From Pseudomonas pergaminensis (GTDB taxonomy: Bacteria > Pseudomonadota > Gammaproteobacteria > Pseudomonadales > Pseudomonadaceae), in the NCBI RefSeq assembly GCF_024112395.2, contig NZ_CP078013.2, positions 6,232,501-6,296,500 of the forward strand: a stretch of 64,000 bases of DNA, written 5' to 3'. The notes under the pieces were generated by a model. The model did not search any database and had not been told where the DNA came from. It saw nothing but the letters and a program-made list of their open reading frames with translations. Each line of letters opens with the position of its first letter. Within the stretch, counting starts at the first letter, position 1. Positions 28,570 to 36,711 of the stretch are shown one piece after another. Both the position numbers and the translations under genes were made by a program.

Positions 28570-28720
28570 GAGGGTGAGTGGCAAGCTGAATGCCCGAAGT
28601 GCTTAAAGCACGTGTGGGAGCCCATGCTGCCACTCACTTCTCCGCTCTGGACATGAGCCCGAACAGTTGAACGAGCCCACCTCGAACAGTTACAAGCGTG
28701 GGCCAAGCCAGAGCGCTCTC
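28570..28720 (+). ncRNA. probable bridge RNA of the IS110-like element
   Basis: Two stem-loops lie upstream of the recombinase. Stem 1 pairs 28574-28583 (GTGAGTGGCA) with 28628-28637; inside is a small hairpin, 28599-28611. The right side of its internal loop holds TGTGGGAGC (28613-28621), complementary to the target GCTCCCACA. The left side holds GCCCG (28592-28596), identical to the target left of the CT core. Stem 2 pairs 28643-28650 (CGCTCTGG) with 28708-28715. Its loops hold ACAGTTG (28663-28669), identical to the element's right end, and ACAAGC (28692-28697), complementary to GCTTGT at its left junction. This is the donor/target loop logic published for IS621-type bridge RNAs. Transcript ends are not known. 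Confidence 0.75.
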
Positions 28721-28745
28721 ACTTTGAGTGTAAGAGGGTTTGGCT

Positions 28746-29677
28746 ATGTTTTCCTATCCAGCAGGCATTGATGTTTCCAAGGACAGCCTTGAGGCTCGAG
28801 TTAATCTGATTGACGTTGGGGTAAGTTGCGCTAACGCCGAAGATGATTTCCCTGGGTTGATTGGGTGGCTATTGCTTCACCAGGTCGGCCGCGTGCTGTT
28901 GGAGGCCACTGGCGGTTACGAGCGCAAAGTCATGAAGGCGCTCCAGGCTGCGGGCCTCAACGTCATCTGCATCAATCCCCGTCGAGCCAAGAGTTTTTCC
29001 ACGGCGATGGGCCAACAAGCCAAAACCGACCCGATAGATGCAAAGTCCCTTGCACAGTTCGCAGCGGTACTCGACTCGCCAAACAGCCGAATCACCAGCC
29101 CGAAACATGACGAGTTGCGCGCGTTAGTCCAACAGCGAGAAAACTTTATTCAGCAGAGAGACGATGACAAAAGGCGCCTGAAAACGGCCTCATGCGACGT
29201 AGTAAAACCAGCGTTGCAGAGTCATATCGACTACCTGATCAAGGCTGTGAACGCGATAGACCAGTTGATTCGTCAAAGCGCCAACGTGTTAGACCGCGAA
29301 AAAGTCGAACGCCTGTGTTCAGTTAAGGGGATCGGGCTCGTTACGGCGGCTAGCCTTATGGCATACCTGCCGGAGTTGGGTGAGGTTGGCAAGCGTCCGA
29401 TCGCTGCCCTAGCGGGCCTCGCGCCGTATAACAACGACAGTGGGAAGCACATAGGCGCGCGTCACATTCGTGGCGGAAGGTTTCCGCACGTCGCTCGCTA
29501 TACATGGCCTGCTGGGTCGTCATTCGGGACCAGCCTGAATTCCAGGCACGCTATAAAGCACTGCGTGGCAAAGGAAAATGCGCAAAAGTTGCGCTAATCG
29601 CATGCATGCGTGTTTTGTTAATCCGGCTGAACGCAATGCTGCGTGATAGGACTGAATGGAAAGAACACGCTGCCTAA
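28746..29677 (+). pseudogene. IS110-family DEDD recombinase, frameshifted near its C-terminus
   Basis: Serine-type IS110 recombinase. The RuvC-like DEDD domain is intact: GIDVSKDS, LLEATGGYERK and KTDPIDAKSLAQ. The C-terminal Tnp domain continues with VKGIGLVTAASLMAYLPELG and NNDSGKHIGARHIRGGRFPH. After about 29,490 the family's VRRxLYMA motif is lost and the frame would end at 29,597 with unrelated residues. One frame over, LYMACWVVIRDQPEFQARYK continues to a stop at 29,677, the expected end. A net -1 change (1- or 4-base deletion) explains this; a 4-base loss would restore VRRSLYMA exactly. The ATG at 28746 follows AAGAGGG. Confidence 0.85.
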
Positions 29678-29800
29678 ATCGGCAGCGATGTGTCGTTGAA
29701 GGTCACACGGCTTGAAGCTGTGGGAGTTTGGCTGTCTTTGAAAGCGATGGCCAAGATATGGTCATCAAGACAGTTGCTCCCACATTGGTCCTGCGGTATT

Positions 29801-30715
29801 TCAGGGATTGGTTTTCTTGAAGACGTAGAACAGGTTCGGCTCGCTGACGAGGTACAACGTGCCCTCGTCATCCATGGCGATCCCCTCGGCCTGCGGCACC
29901 CGCTTCGTCAGGCCATGGCGCCCGTTGAGCAGTGACAGACTGCTCAACGGGCGACCATCGATATCCAGTTCCAGCACCAGGAACGACTCGTCCGACAGCG
30001 CCAGCAAATGGCCGCTGCGCTCATCGTATTGCAGGCTCGACAGGTCACGCACGAACAATCCGGCATCACGCTTGGGGTTGTTGATCACGTGGACCGAGTA
30101 GGTTTTTTCCGGTTTGAAATGCGGGAAGCCGTGCACCTCGTAGATGAGCATCGGATCGCGCTCCTTGGCCACGAACAAGCGCTTGCCCACCGAGTCATAG
30201 GCCAGCCCTTCAAACCCCTTGTTGCCACCAACGTGCAGGCCCAGGGTCATCTGCTCCGCATCGGCGGCGTCGAGGAATTGGGTGTCGTCGTCCACATGCA
30301 CCTTGATCAGCCGCTGCTGGCGCTCATCGCTGATGACATAAATGTTGTCACTGATGAACTCCACGGCTTCGGCATCACCAAACCCCACCAACGGAATACG
30401 CCGTAGGATCTTGCCCTCAAGGGACAGCTCGATCAATTCGGCGTTTTTGTTGGTGACGGTAAACAGGCTTTTGCGCACCGGGTCATAGGTCAGGGCCGAG
30501 ACATCGTCATCAAGCCCCTCGATGACCTGGGCTTCCAGCGTCACCCGGTAATCCGCAAGGCCAATGGAGCGCTCATCCGCCGGCTGGCGCCACGCCTGCC
30601 AGTTGAACCAGGCGCGCTCGAAGAGGCGGAAGTGCTGCGCAACGGCCCCGGCGCCGACCAGGGCGATCAGCACCAGCATAAAGAAGAGGGGTTTGGGGCG
30701 GGCTAGTCGTCGCAT
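29801..30715 (-). CDS. SdiA-regulated family (YjiK-like) membrane-anchored beta-propeller protein
   Basis: A 304-aa protein. One N-terminal membrane anchor (FFMLVLIALVGAGAVAQ) is followed by a periplasmic propeller-like domain with repeated blades (YDPVRKSLFTVTNKNAELIE, ISDERQQRLIKV, FEGLAYDSVGKRLFVAKE, MDDEGTLYLVSEPNLFYVF). The family is named after E. coli YjiK; no biochemical role is established. It is adjacent to a paralogue upstream on the same strand, 120 bp away. Confidence 0.82.
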   Translation of the reverse strand: MRRLARPKPLFFMLVLIALVGAGAVAQHFRLFERAWFNWQAWRQPADERSIGLADYRVTLEAQVIEGLDDDVSALTYDPVRKSLFTVTNKNAELIELSLEGKILRRIPLVGFGDAEAVEFISDNIYVISDERQQRLIKVHVDDDTQFLDAADAEQMTLGLHVGGNKGFEGLAYDSVGKRLFVAKERDPMLIYEVHGFPHFKPEKTYSVHVINNPKRDAGLFVRDLSSLQYDERSGHLLALSDESFLVLELDIDGRPLSSLSLLNGRHGLTKRVPQAEGIAMDDEGTLYLVSEPNLFYVFKKTNP

Positions 30716-30835
30716 CGGGCGGGCTCAAAGTCAAAAGTGGCGAATGAATATCACGCCTGTCTGAATTTAAACTTAAACGCGCCCGGATGTCTGGCGAATG
30801 CCGCACATAGAGACATATCCGACGTAATCGGTGTG

Positions 30836-31762
30836 CTATTTCTGCTTTTCGAAACGATAGAACAGGTTGGGCTCACTGACGATGTACAAGGTGCCAGCCT
30901 CGTCCATGGTCACCCCTTCGGCTCGCGGAATGGTGTTTTTGAGGCCGTTGAATCCGCCGAGCAGGGTCATGAAGCTGACTTGCTCGCCCTTCTCGTCCAG
31001 CTCCAGCAGCAAATGGGAGTCGGCCGAGAGCACCAGCAAGTGCCCGGTGCGCGGGTCTACCGCCAGCGCGGAGAGATTGCGCATGTCCAACTCTTTGCTG
31101 GCCAGCTTCTGTTTATCGCCCGCCAGGGTCTGGCCACCGTCGCTTTTCCAGGTAAACAGCGCGGGCGGGCGCTCTTCGCCGAGTACCAGCTGCTGGTTGC
31201 GTTTGTCCCAGGTGATGGCTTCGAAGGCCTTGTTCTGGTCCTTTGAAGGGCCCAGGTCATAGCTGGTGAAATCCGCCTTGTTCAGCTGGGTGGTACTGGC
31301 GTCGACCTTGACGATGGTCAACGTGTGCTGGCGTTCGTCGACCACTGCCAGCAGGCCGTTTTCCATCACGGATACGCCTTCCGGGTTGTCCCAGCCGTTG
31401 AGCGGCATCTTGCGCAGCACATCGCCCTGCAGGCTCAGCTCGACAAGAAACGGGTTTTTGCCCATCACCGAAAACAGGGTCTTGGTCTGCGGGTTGTAGG
31501 AGACGTCGGAAGCTTCGTCCTTCTCCATTCCCGGCAAAAGCTTGCCATCGATGACGGCACGGTAGTCCGGCAGCCACACGCTCTCCTGGCGTTCGGCGGG
31601 CGTCTCAAAGCGTTCCAGCACCCACAGCGCGCCGCGATCATCCCAGTGCATGGCCCAGGCAATGCCATACACAATGGCCCCGACCAGAAACAGCCAGGAG
31701 TACCAGCGCAGGGCAAAACGGGAACGCGGCTTGGGTGTAGCGGAGGGCAGAGGCACGGCCAT
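30836..31762 (-). CDS. SdiA-regulated family (YjiK-like) membrane-anchored protein, paralogue of the next gene
   Basis: A 308-aa protein with the anchor WYSWLFLVGAIVYGIAWAM and the same blade pattern as its neighbour (YNPQTKTLFSVMGKNPFLVE, VDERQHTLTIVKV, MDEAGTLYIVSEPNLFYRFE). The shared ending SEPNLFY shows the two arose by duplication. I choose the ATG at 31762, which has GGAAAAG upstream; a GTG 13 codons earlier lacks a ribosome site. Function unknown. Confidence 0.82.
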   Translation of the reverse strand: MAVPLPSATPKPRSRFALRWYSWLFLVGAIVYGIAWAMHWDDRGALWVLERFETPAERQESVWLPDYRAVIDGKLLPGMEKDEASDVSYNPQTKTLFSVMGKNPFLVELSLQGDVLRKMPLNGWDNPEGVSVMENGLLAVVDERQHTLTIVKVDASTTQLNKADFTSYDLGPSKDQNKAFEAITWDKRNQQLVLGEERPPALFTWKSDGGQTLAGDKQKLASKELDMRNLSALAVDPRTGHLLVLSADSHLLLELDEKGEQVSFMTLLGGFNGLKNTIPRAEGVTMDEAGTLYIVSEPNLFYRFEKQK

Positions 31763-31898
31763 TGGGCGCTTTTCCGGAAAGTCAGCGTTAGGTGATAGCA
31801 CAGGAACACAGGGGCCCGCGCGCTGGAGGCTGAGGATTATCCGGATGGCGTGTGAAAAAAATGCAAAAAATTGGAAACTTCAGGCGCACACAAGACCC

Positions 31899-31985
31899 TG
31901 TGGGAGCCGGGCTTGCCCGCGATGGCATCAACGCGGTATGTCAGTCACACCGAGTCGATGCCATCGCCGGCAAGCCGGCCCCTAC
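31899..31985. repeat. REPIN-type inverted repeat with unequal arms
   Basis: The left arm TGTGGGAGCCGGGCTTGCCC and the right arm CATCGCCGGCAAGCCGGCCC belong to different REP variants, and the spacer holds CGAGTCGATGCCATC. It lies between the FAH-family gene and the SdiA-regulated paralogue. Confidence 0.8.
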
Positions 31986-31995
31986 CAGCGCAGGT

Positions 31996-32661
31996 TCAGC
32001 GCACTCTGCTGTCGAAACGGCTCACGTTCGACAGTTCCAGCACCAGCTCATCACCGACATTCAATGGGCCTACGCCCGCCGGGGTACCGGTGAGGATCAC
32101 GTCGCCGGCTTGCAGCGAGAAGCAGCCGGCCATGTGCTGGATCATCGGGATGATCGGGTTGAGCATCTGCGCGCTGTTGCCGTCCTGGCGCACTTCGCCA
32201 TTGATGGTCAGGCGAATGCCGATGTCGGTGACGTCGGCAAAGGTGCTGCCCACGACGAATGGTGCAATCACCGCCGCACCGTCAAAGGACTTGGCGATTT
32301 CCCACGGCAGGCCCTTGGCTTTCAGCTCGGCCTGTTTGTCGCGCAGCGTCAGGTCCAGGGCTGGGGCGAAGCCGGAGATGGCGTCGAGCACTTCTTCGCG
32401 GCTGGGCTTGGTCGACAGCGGCTTGCCGATCAATACCGCGATTTCCGCCTCGTAATGCACCGAACCGCGCTCGGTCGGAATGCTGAAACCGCCTTCGAGC
32501 GGGACCACGCAACTGCCCGGCTTGATGAACAGCAGCGGCTCGGTGGGCACCGGGTTGTCCAGTTCCTTGGCATGTTCGGCGTAGTTACGCCCGATACACA
32601 CCACTTTACCGACCGGGAAGTGGATGTTGGTGCCGTCGACATACTTGTGCTGGTAGCTCAT
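31996..32661 (-). CDS. fumarylacetoacetate hydrolase family protein
   Basis: A 221-aa single-domain FAH enzyme, the size of YcgM/FAHD1-type acylpyruvases or oxaloacetate decarboxylases. The fold-typical metal-ligand and catalytic motifs are CIGRNYAEHAKEL, VHYEAEIAVLIGKPL with the two glutamates, and GDVILTGTPAGVGPL. The start is the ATG at 32661 (MSYQHKYVDG). It lies 22 bp downstream of the D-2-hydroxyglutarate dehydrogenase stop on the same strand and is probably co-transcribed. The exact substrate is not determined. Confidence 0.85.
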   Translation of the reverse strand: MSYQHKYVDGTNIHFPVGKVVCIGRNYAEHAKELDNPVPTEPLLFIKPGSCVVPLEGGFSIPTERGSVHYEAEIAVLIGKPLSTKPSREEVLDAISGFAPALDLTLRDKQAELKAKGLPWEIAKSFDGAAVIAPFVVGSTFADVTDIGIRLTINGEVRQDGNSAQMLNPIIPMIQHMAGCFSLQAGDVILTGTPAGVGPLNVGDELVLELSNVSRFDSRVR

Positions 32662-32683
32662 GGAACGACTCCTCAAGGGGCGA

Positions 32684-34078
32684 TTAAACAGCGAAGATCT
32701 TGCCCGGGTTCATGATCCCGTTCGGGTCGAACACCGCTTTCACAGCCTTCATGTATTCGATTTCAACCGGCGAGCGGCTGTAGGTCAGGTAGTCACGCTT
32801 GGTCATGCCCACGCCGTGTTCGGCGGAGATCGAACCGTTGTACTTCTCGACGGTTTCAAACACCCACTTGTTCACGGTGGCGCACTTGGCGAAGAACTCA
32901 TCCTTGCTCAAGTTTTCCGGCTTGAGGATGTTCAAGTGCAGGTTGCCGTCGCCGATGTGGCCGAACCAGACAATTTCGAAGTCCGGGTAATGTTCGCCGA
33001 CGATCGCGTCGATTTCCTTCAAGAACGCCGGCACTTTAGAGACAGTCACCGAGATGTCGTTCTTGTACGGGGTCCAGTGGGAAATAGTCTCGGAGATGTA
33101 CTCGCGCAGTTTCCACAGGTTGTGCAGTTGGGTTTCGCTCTGGCTCATCACGCCGTCCAGCACCCAACCTTGCTCCACGCAGTGTTCGAAGGTTTCCAGC
33201 GCGTGGTTGGCGACTTCTTCAGTGGTGGCTTCGAATTCCAGCAGCGCGTAGAACGGGCACTCGGTGTCGAACGGCGCCGGCACGTCGCCGCGGCCCATGA
33301 CCTTGGCCAGGGCCTTGTCGGAGAAGAATTCGAAGGCGGTCAGGTCCAGTTTGCTCTGGAACGCGTGCAATACCGGCATGATCGAATCAAAGTCGGTGGT
33401 GCCCAGCACCATCGCGGTGAGGTTTTTCGGCGCACGGTCCAGGCGCATGGTGGCTTCGACCACAAAGCCCAAGGTGCCCTCGGCGCCGATGAACAGCTGG
33501 CGCATGTCGTAACCGGTGGCGTTCTTGATCAGGTCGCGGTTCAGCTCCAGTACGTCGCCCTTGCCGGTGACAACCTTCATGCCGGCCACCCAGTTACGGG
33601 TCATGCCGTAGCGAATCACCTTGATCCCGCCGGCATTGGTGCCGATATTGCCGCCAATCTGGCTGGAGCCCGACGACGCGAAGTCCACCGGGTAGTACAG
33701 GCCTTTTTCTTCAGCGACGTTTTGCAATTGCTTGGTGACCACGCCCGGCTGGCACACGGCGGTGCGGTCGGTGAGGTTCACGTCGAGGATCTGGTTCATA
33801 TAGTCGAACGACACCACCACTTCGCCATTCGCCGCCACGGCAGCAGCCGACAAGCCGGTACGCCCGCCCGATGGCACCAGCGCCACCTTGTGGGTATTGG
33901 CCCAGCGCACAATGGCCTGGACCTGCTCAGTGGTCTTGGGGAAGACGATGGCGGTCGGCGCGGGTGCGAAGTGCTTGGTCCAATCCTTGCCGTAAGCCTC
34001 CAGGGAGTCTGCATCGGTCAGCACTTTGCCGGGCTCAACCAGGGTCTTTAGCTCATCAATCAGGGCAGGATGGGTCAT
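32684..34078 (-). CDS. D-2-hydroxyglutarate dehydrogenase (FAD-binding)
   Basis: FAD-linked oxidase of the PCMH/VAO class, 464 aa from the ATG at 34078. The FAD-binding part shows TALVPSGG-like VALVPSGGRTGLSAAAVA and DFASSGSSQIGGNIGTNAGG. The C-terminal FAD-oxidase domain ends with the metal-site region FGHIGDGNLHLNI and SAEHGVGMTKRDYL, then DPNGIMNPGKIF. It oxidises D-2-hydroxyglutarate to 2-oxoglutarate. It is divergent from serA, whose product forms D-2-hydroxyglutarate as a side reaction; the two are reported to be coupled in Pseudomonas. A D-lactate dehydrogenase is a less likely alternative. Confidence 0.87.
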   Translation of the reverse strand: MTHPALIDELKTLVEPGKVLTDADSLEAYGKDWTKHFAPAPTAIVFPKTTEQVQAIVRWANTHKVALVPSGGRTGLSAAAVAANGEVVVSFDYMNQILDVNLTDRTAVCQPGVVTKQLQNVAEEKGLYYPVDFASSGSSQIGGNIGTNAGGIKVIRYGMTRNWVAGMKVVTGKGDVLELNRDLIKNATGYDMRQLFIGAEGTLGFVVEATMRLDRAPKNLTAMVLGTTDFDSIMPVLHAFQSKLDLTAFEFFSDKALAKVMGRGDVPAPFDTECPFYALLEFEATTEEVANHALETFEHCVEQGWVLDGVMSQSETQLHNLWKLREYISETISHWTPYKNDISVTVSKVPAFLKEIDAIVGEHYPDFEIVWFGHIGDGNLHLNILKPENLSKDEFFAKCATVNKWVFETVEKYNGSISAEHGVGMTKRDYLTYSRSPVEIEYMKAVKAVFDPNGIMNPGKIFAV

Positions 34079-34283
34079 CGACAGAACTCTCGAACAATTC
34101 ATGGTCATCCTGAGAACGCTTCACGTCGCAGGAATAGGTGTTTAGCGGGGCGCGTATGCTAGCATACCGCCCCCGCAGGACAGAGCCCAAGGGCGTTTCT
34201 GCGGTGACGGCTTTCCTGCCGTCCGGGTCAGCTTAAGCGATCCGATTCCCTGCCATTTTTCTCCGGGATACAGGTTTACGCAG

Positions 34284-35513
34284 ATGAGCAAGACTTCTCT
34301 CGATAAGAGCAAGATCAAGTTCCTTCTTCTGGAAGGCGTCCACCCATCGGCTGTCGACGTTCTGAAAGCCGCCGGGTACACCAGCATTGAGTACATCACC
34401 AGTTCTCTGCCGGAAGCCCAGCTCAAGGAAAAGATCGCCGACGCGCACTTTATCGGGATTCGCTCCCGCACTCAGCTGACCGAAGAGATCTTCGATCACG
34501 CCAAGAAACTCGTGGCGGTCGGCTGTTTCTGCATCGGCACCAACCAGGTCGATCTCAACGCAGCGCGTGAGCGCGGCATCGCGGTGTTCAACGCACCGTA
34601 CTCCAACACCCGTTCCGTTGCGGAGCTGGTGCTGGCCGAGGCGATCCTGTTGCTGCGCGGCATTCCAGAGAAGAACGCTTCCTGCCACCGTGGCGGCTGG
34701 ATCAAAAGCGCGGCCAACTCCTTCGAAATTCGCGGCAAGAAGCTGGGCATCGTCGGTTACGGCTCGATCGGTACCCAGCTGTCGGTCCTGGCTGAAGGCC
34801 TGGGCATGCAGGTGTTCTTCTATGACACCCTGACCAAGCTGCCATTGGGCAACGCCACGCAAGTGGCCAGCCTGACCGAGCTGTTGGGCATGTCCGATAT
34901 CGTGACCCTGCACGTTCCGGAAACCGCTGAGACCCAGTGGATGATCGGCGAGAAGGAAATCCGCGCCATCAAGAAAGGCGGCATCCTGATCAACGCAGCG
35001 CGCGGCACCGTGGTCGAGCTGGACGCCCTGGCCGACGCGATCAAGGACAAGCACCTGATCGGCGCCGCCATCGACGTGTTCCCGGTGGAGCCACGCTCCA
35101 ACGACGACATCTTCGAAAGCCCGCTGCGTGGCCTGGACAACGTGATCCTGACCCCGCACATCGGCGGCTCCACCGCTGAAGCGCAGGCCAACATTGGCCT
35201 GGAAGTGTCGGAAAAGCTGGTCAAGTACAGCGACAACGGTACGTCGGTGTCGTCCGTAAACTTCCCGGAAGTGGCCCTGCCGGCTCACCCAGGCAAGCAC
35301 CGTCTGCTGCACATCCACCAGAACATCCCTGGCGTGATGATGGAGATCAACAAGGTCTTCGCGGAAAACGGCATCAACATCTCCGGTCAGTTCCTGCAGA
35401 CCAACGAGAAGGTCGGCTACGTGGTGATCGACGTCGACGCCGAGTACTCGGACCTGGCGCAAGAGAAGCTGCAGCACATCAACGGTACGATTCGTAGCCG
35501 CGTGTTGTTCTAA
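34284..35513 (+). CDS. serA: D-3-phosphoglycerate dehydrogenase
   Basis: First enzyme of serine synthesis, oxidising 3-phosphoglycerate; also reduces 2-oxoglutarate. The 409 aa match E. coli SerA length. The Rossmann motif is LGIVGYGSIGTQLSVLAE, the catalytic region includes INAARGTVVELDALADAI and LTPHIGGSTAEAQANIG. The C-terminal ACT domain (GVMMEINKVFAENGINISGQ, VGYVVIDVD) provides serine feedback. A strong terminator follows the stop. Confidence 0.97.
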   Translation: MSKTSLDKSKIKFLLLEGVHPSAVDVLKAAGYTSIEYITSSLPEAQLKEKIADAHFIGIRSRTQLTEEIFDHAKKLVAVGCFCIGTNQVDLNAARERGIAVFNAPYSNTRSVAELVLAEAILLLRGIPEKNASCHRGGWIKSAANSFEIRGKKLGIVGYGSIGTQLSVLAEGLGMQVFFYDTLTKLPLGNATQVASLTELLGMSDIVTLHVPETAETQWMIGEKEIRAIKKGGILINAARGTVVELDALADAIKDKHLIGAAIDVFPVEPRSNDDIFESPLRGLDNVILTPHIGGSTAEAQANIGLEVSEKLVKYSDNGTSVSSVNFPEVALPAHPGKHRLLHIHQNIPGVMMEINKVFAENGINISGQFLQTNEKVGYVVIDVDAEYSDLAQEKLQHINGTIRSRVLF

Positions 35514-35530
35514 GGTTTCGCCGCAACATG

Positions 35531-35562
35531 AAAAAGGGAGCCCCTCGGGGCTCCCTTTTTTG
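35531..35562. terminator. bidirectional rho-independent terminator
   Basis: AAAAAGGGAGCCCC (35531-35544) pairs with GGGGCTCCCTTTTT (35547-35560), flanked by A and T runs. It sits between convergent serA and the DUF4399 gene and can serve both. Confidence 0.95.
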
Positions 35563-35576
35563 CATCTGAACAAATC

Positions 35577-36017
35577 TTATTTGACGTTAACCGTGATCAC
35601 TTTAGAGGCTACAGTCGGGTTGAACTGCATGTGCAGTTTGTCGCCGGCCACCAGTTGCAGGGTGTGCTTGCCTGGGGTGAGGGTCAGTTCGGTTTCGGTC
35701 TGGGCCTTGCCGTAGTGGATCACGGTGTCGGTGGCCGGGATCGGCACGCTGGCGTCAGGCAGTTCTTTCTGGTCGATCAGCAGGTGGTGGTGACCGGTGC
35801 CTGGATCCTGGCTGGTGGCCGGGGCCAGTTTCAGGCCTTCCATGCCGAATTTGACGGTGAAGGTTTTATCGACCGTCGCGCCGTCTTTAGGCGAGACGAT
35901 GAATACTTTGGCATCTGCAGGTGGAGCGCTGCGCGGGATACCGTCCGCAGCAGTGGCCAACATCGAAGCACCCAGCAGCAGGGAGGCCAGGGTGGCACGG
36001 GACAAAAGGGCTTTCAT
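35577..36017 (-). CDS. DUF4399 periplasmic protein
   Basis: A 146-aa secreted protein with a signal peptide (LLSRATLASLLLGASMLATA|A). It carries the family's VFIVSPKDGATVDKTFTVKF start and the histidine motif DPGTGHHHLLIDQ, and ends with an Ig-like strand pattern (LTPGKHTLQLVAGDKLHM). The HHH cluster could bind metal; that is inference. The start is the ATG at 36017; upstream open sequence is non-coding. Function unknown. Confidence 0.85.
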   Translation of the reverse strand: MKALLSRATLASLLLGASMLATAADGIPRSAPPADAKVFIVSPKDGATVDKTFTVKFGMEGLKLAPATSQDPGTGHHHLLIDQKELPDASVPIPATDTVIHYGKAQTETELTLTPGKHTLQLVAGDKLHMQFNPTVASKVITVNVK

Positions 36018-36151
36018 TCGCTTCTCCAGTTTTTCTATGAAATCTGTAGGGTTATGACAACTTCGCGACAAATTGCTGTCCAAGGCACTCAACACCATAG
36101 CAAAGCGATGCTGAACGGCGCCTCGCACATTAAAAATCTCTAGGAGTGACC

Positions 36152-36628
36152 ATGCGCTTTTCGCCTGGCCTGTTACTTTTGCTTCCCCTTATGAGCCCCT
36201 TGGCTCACGCCGAACTGATCGATGACGTCTTCGACCGTGGCGAACTGCGCATCGCTCTCGAAGCCAACACTCCGCCGTTCAACTTCAAGGAAGGCGACAA
36301 GGTCACCGGCTTCGAAGTGGAACTGGGCGAGCAACTGGCCAAGGAGATGGACGTGCGACCTTCGTTCATCACCACCGATGACACCGACCTGCTACCAGGC
36401 GTGGAAACCGGCAAGTACGACGTGGCCATCAACCATATCGCTATGACTGCCGAGCTGCAGGATCGGTTCGATCTCAGTGAGGCGTATAACGAGAAGCCGG
36501 CGTTGGTGATCCCGTTCCAGAAGGGTAATCCGGCGTTCAAGGCGAGTTTGGACAAGGCGTTGCAGCGCGTGAAGGCGGATGGGCGCTTGAAGGCACTGAC
36601 CAATAAATGGCTGGAACCCGAAGGGTAG
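36152..36628 (+). CDS. short solute-binding-like protein lacking the second lobe
   Basis: A 158-aa relative of family-3 amino-acid-binding proteins, with a signal peptide ending SPLAHA and the typical lobe-1 start FDRGELRIALEANTPPFNFK and GFEVELGEQLAKEM. After DVAINHIAMTAELQDRFDLS the usual ~80-residue second lobe is absent; the sequence passes directly to the closing helix SLDKALQRVKADGRLKALTNKWL. The fold should therefore be one lobe only. Full-length family members are about 245-260 aa. The TAG stop lies at the edge of a REPIN arm. Either a functional mini-binder or a remnant with an internal deletion. Confidence 0.75.
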   Translation: MRFSPGLLLLLPLMSPLAHAELIDDVFDRGELRIALEANTPPFNFKEGDKVTGFEVELGEQLAKEMDVRPSFITTDDTDLLPGVETGKYDVAINHIAMTAELQDRFDLSEAYNEKPALVIPFQKGNPAFKASLDKALQRVKADGRLKALTNKWLEPEG

Positions 36629-36711
36629 GCGCCGGCTTGCCAGCGATAGCGGTGAATCAGCGACAAATCAGATGGCAGGAGGATTGCGATCGCCGGCAAG
36701 CGCGCCTCTAC
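36625..36711. repeat. REPIN-type inverted repeat, degenerate
   Basis: Left arm GTAGGCGCCGGCTTGCCAGC, right arm GATCGCCGGCAAGCGCGCCT, about 45 bp apart. The left arm overlaps the stop codon of the short binding protein. Confidence 0.75.

Larger units (their letters stand above)
28538..29778 (+). mobile_element. IS110-family insertion sequence, about 1.24 kb, inserted in a REPIN at a CT core
   Basis: The element runs from just after the CT at 28536-28537 to the CT at 29777-29778, with no other target duplication. It has short subterminal inverted repeats, GTCTTGA at 28541-28547 and TCAAGAC at 29765-29771. The left non-coding end is about 208 bp and the right about 97 bp, the arrangement of the IS110 rather than IS1111 subgroup. 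It carries one recombinase gene, now frameshifted, and a likely bridge-RNA locus in the left end. The boundaries are inferred from the split REP arm. Confidence 0.85.

Noticed and set aside
28443..28633. Short minus-strand open frames beside the IS left end
   Set aside because: They run across the REPIN and bridge-RNA region with no ribosome site or family features.
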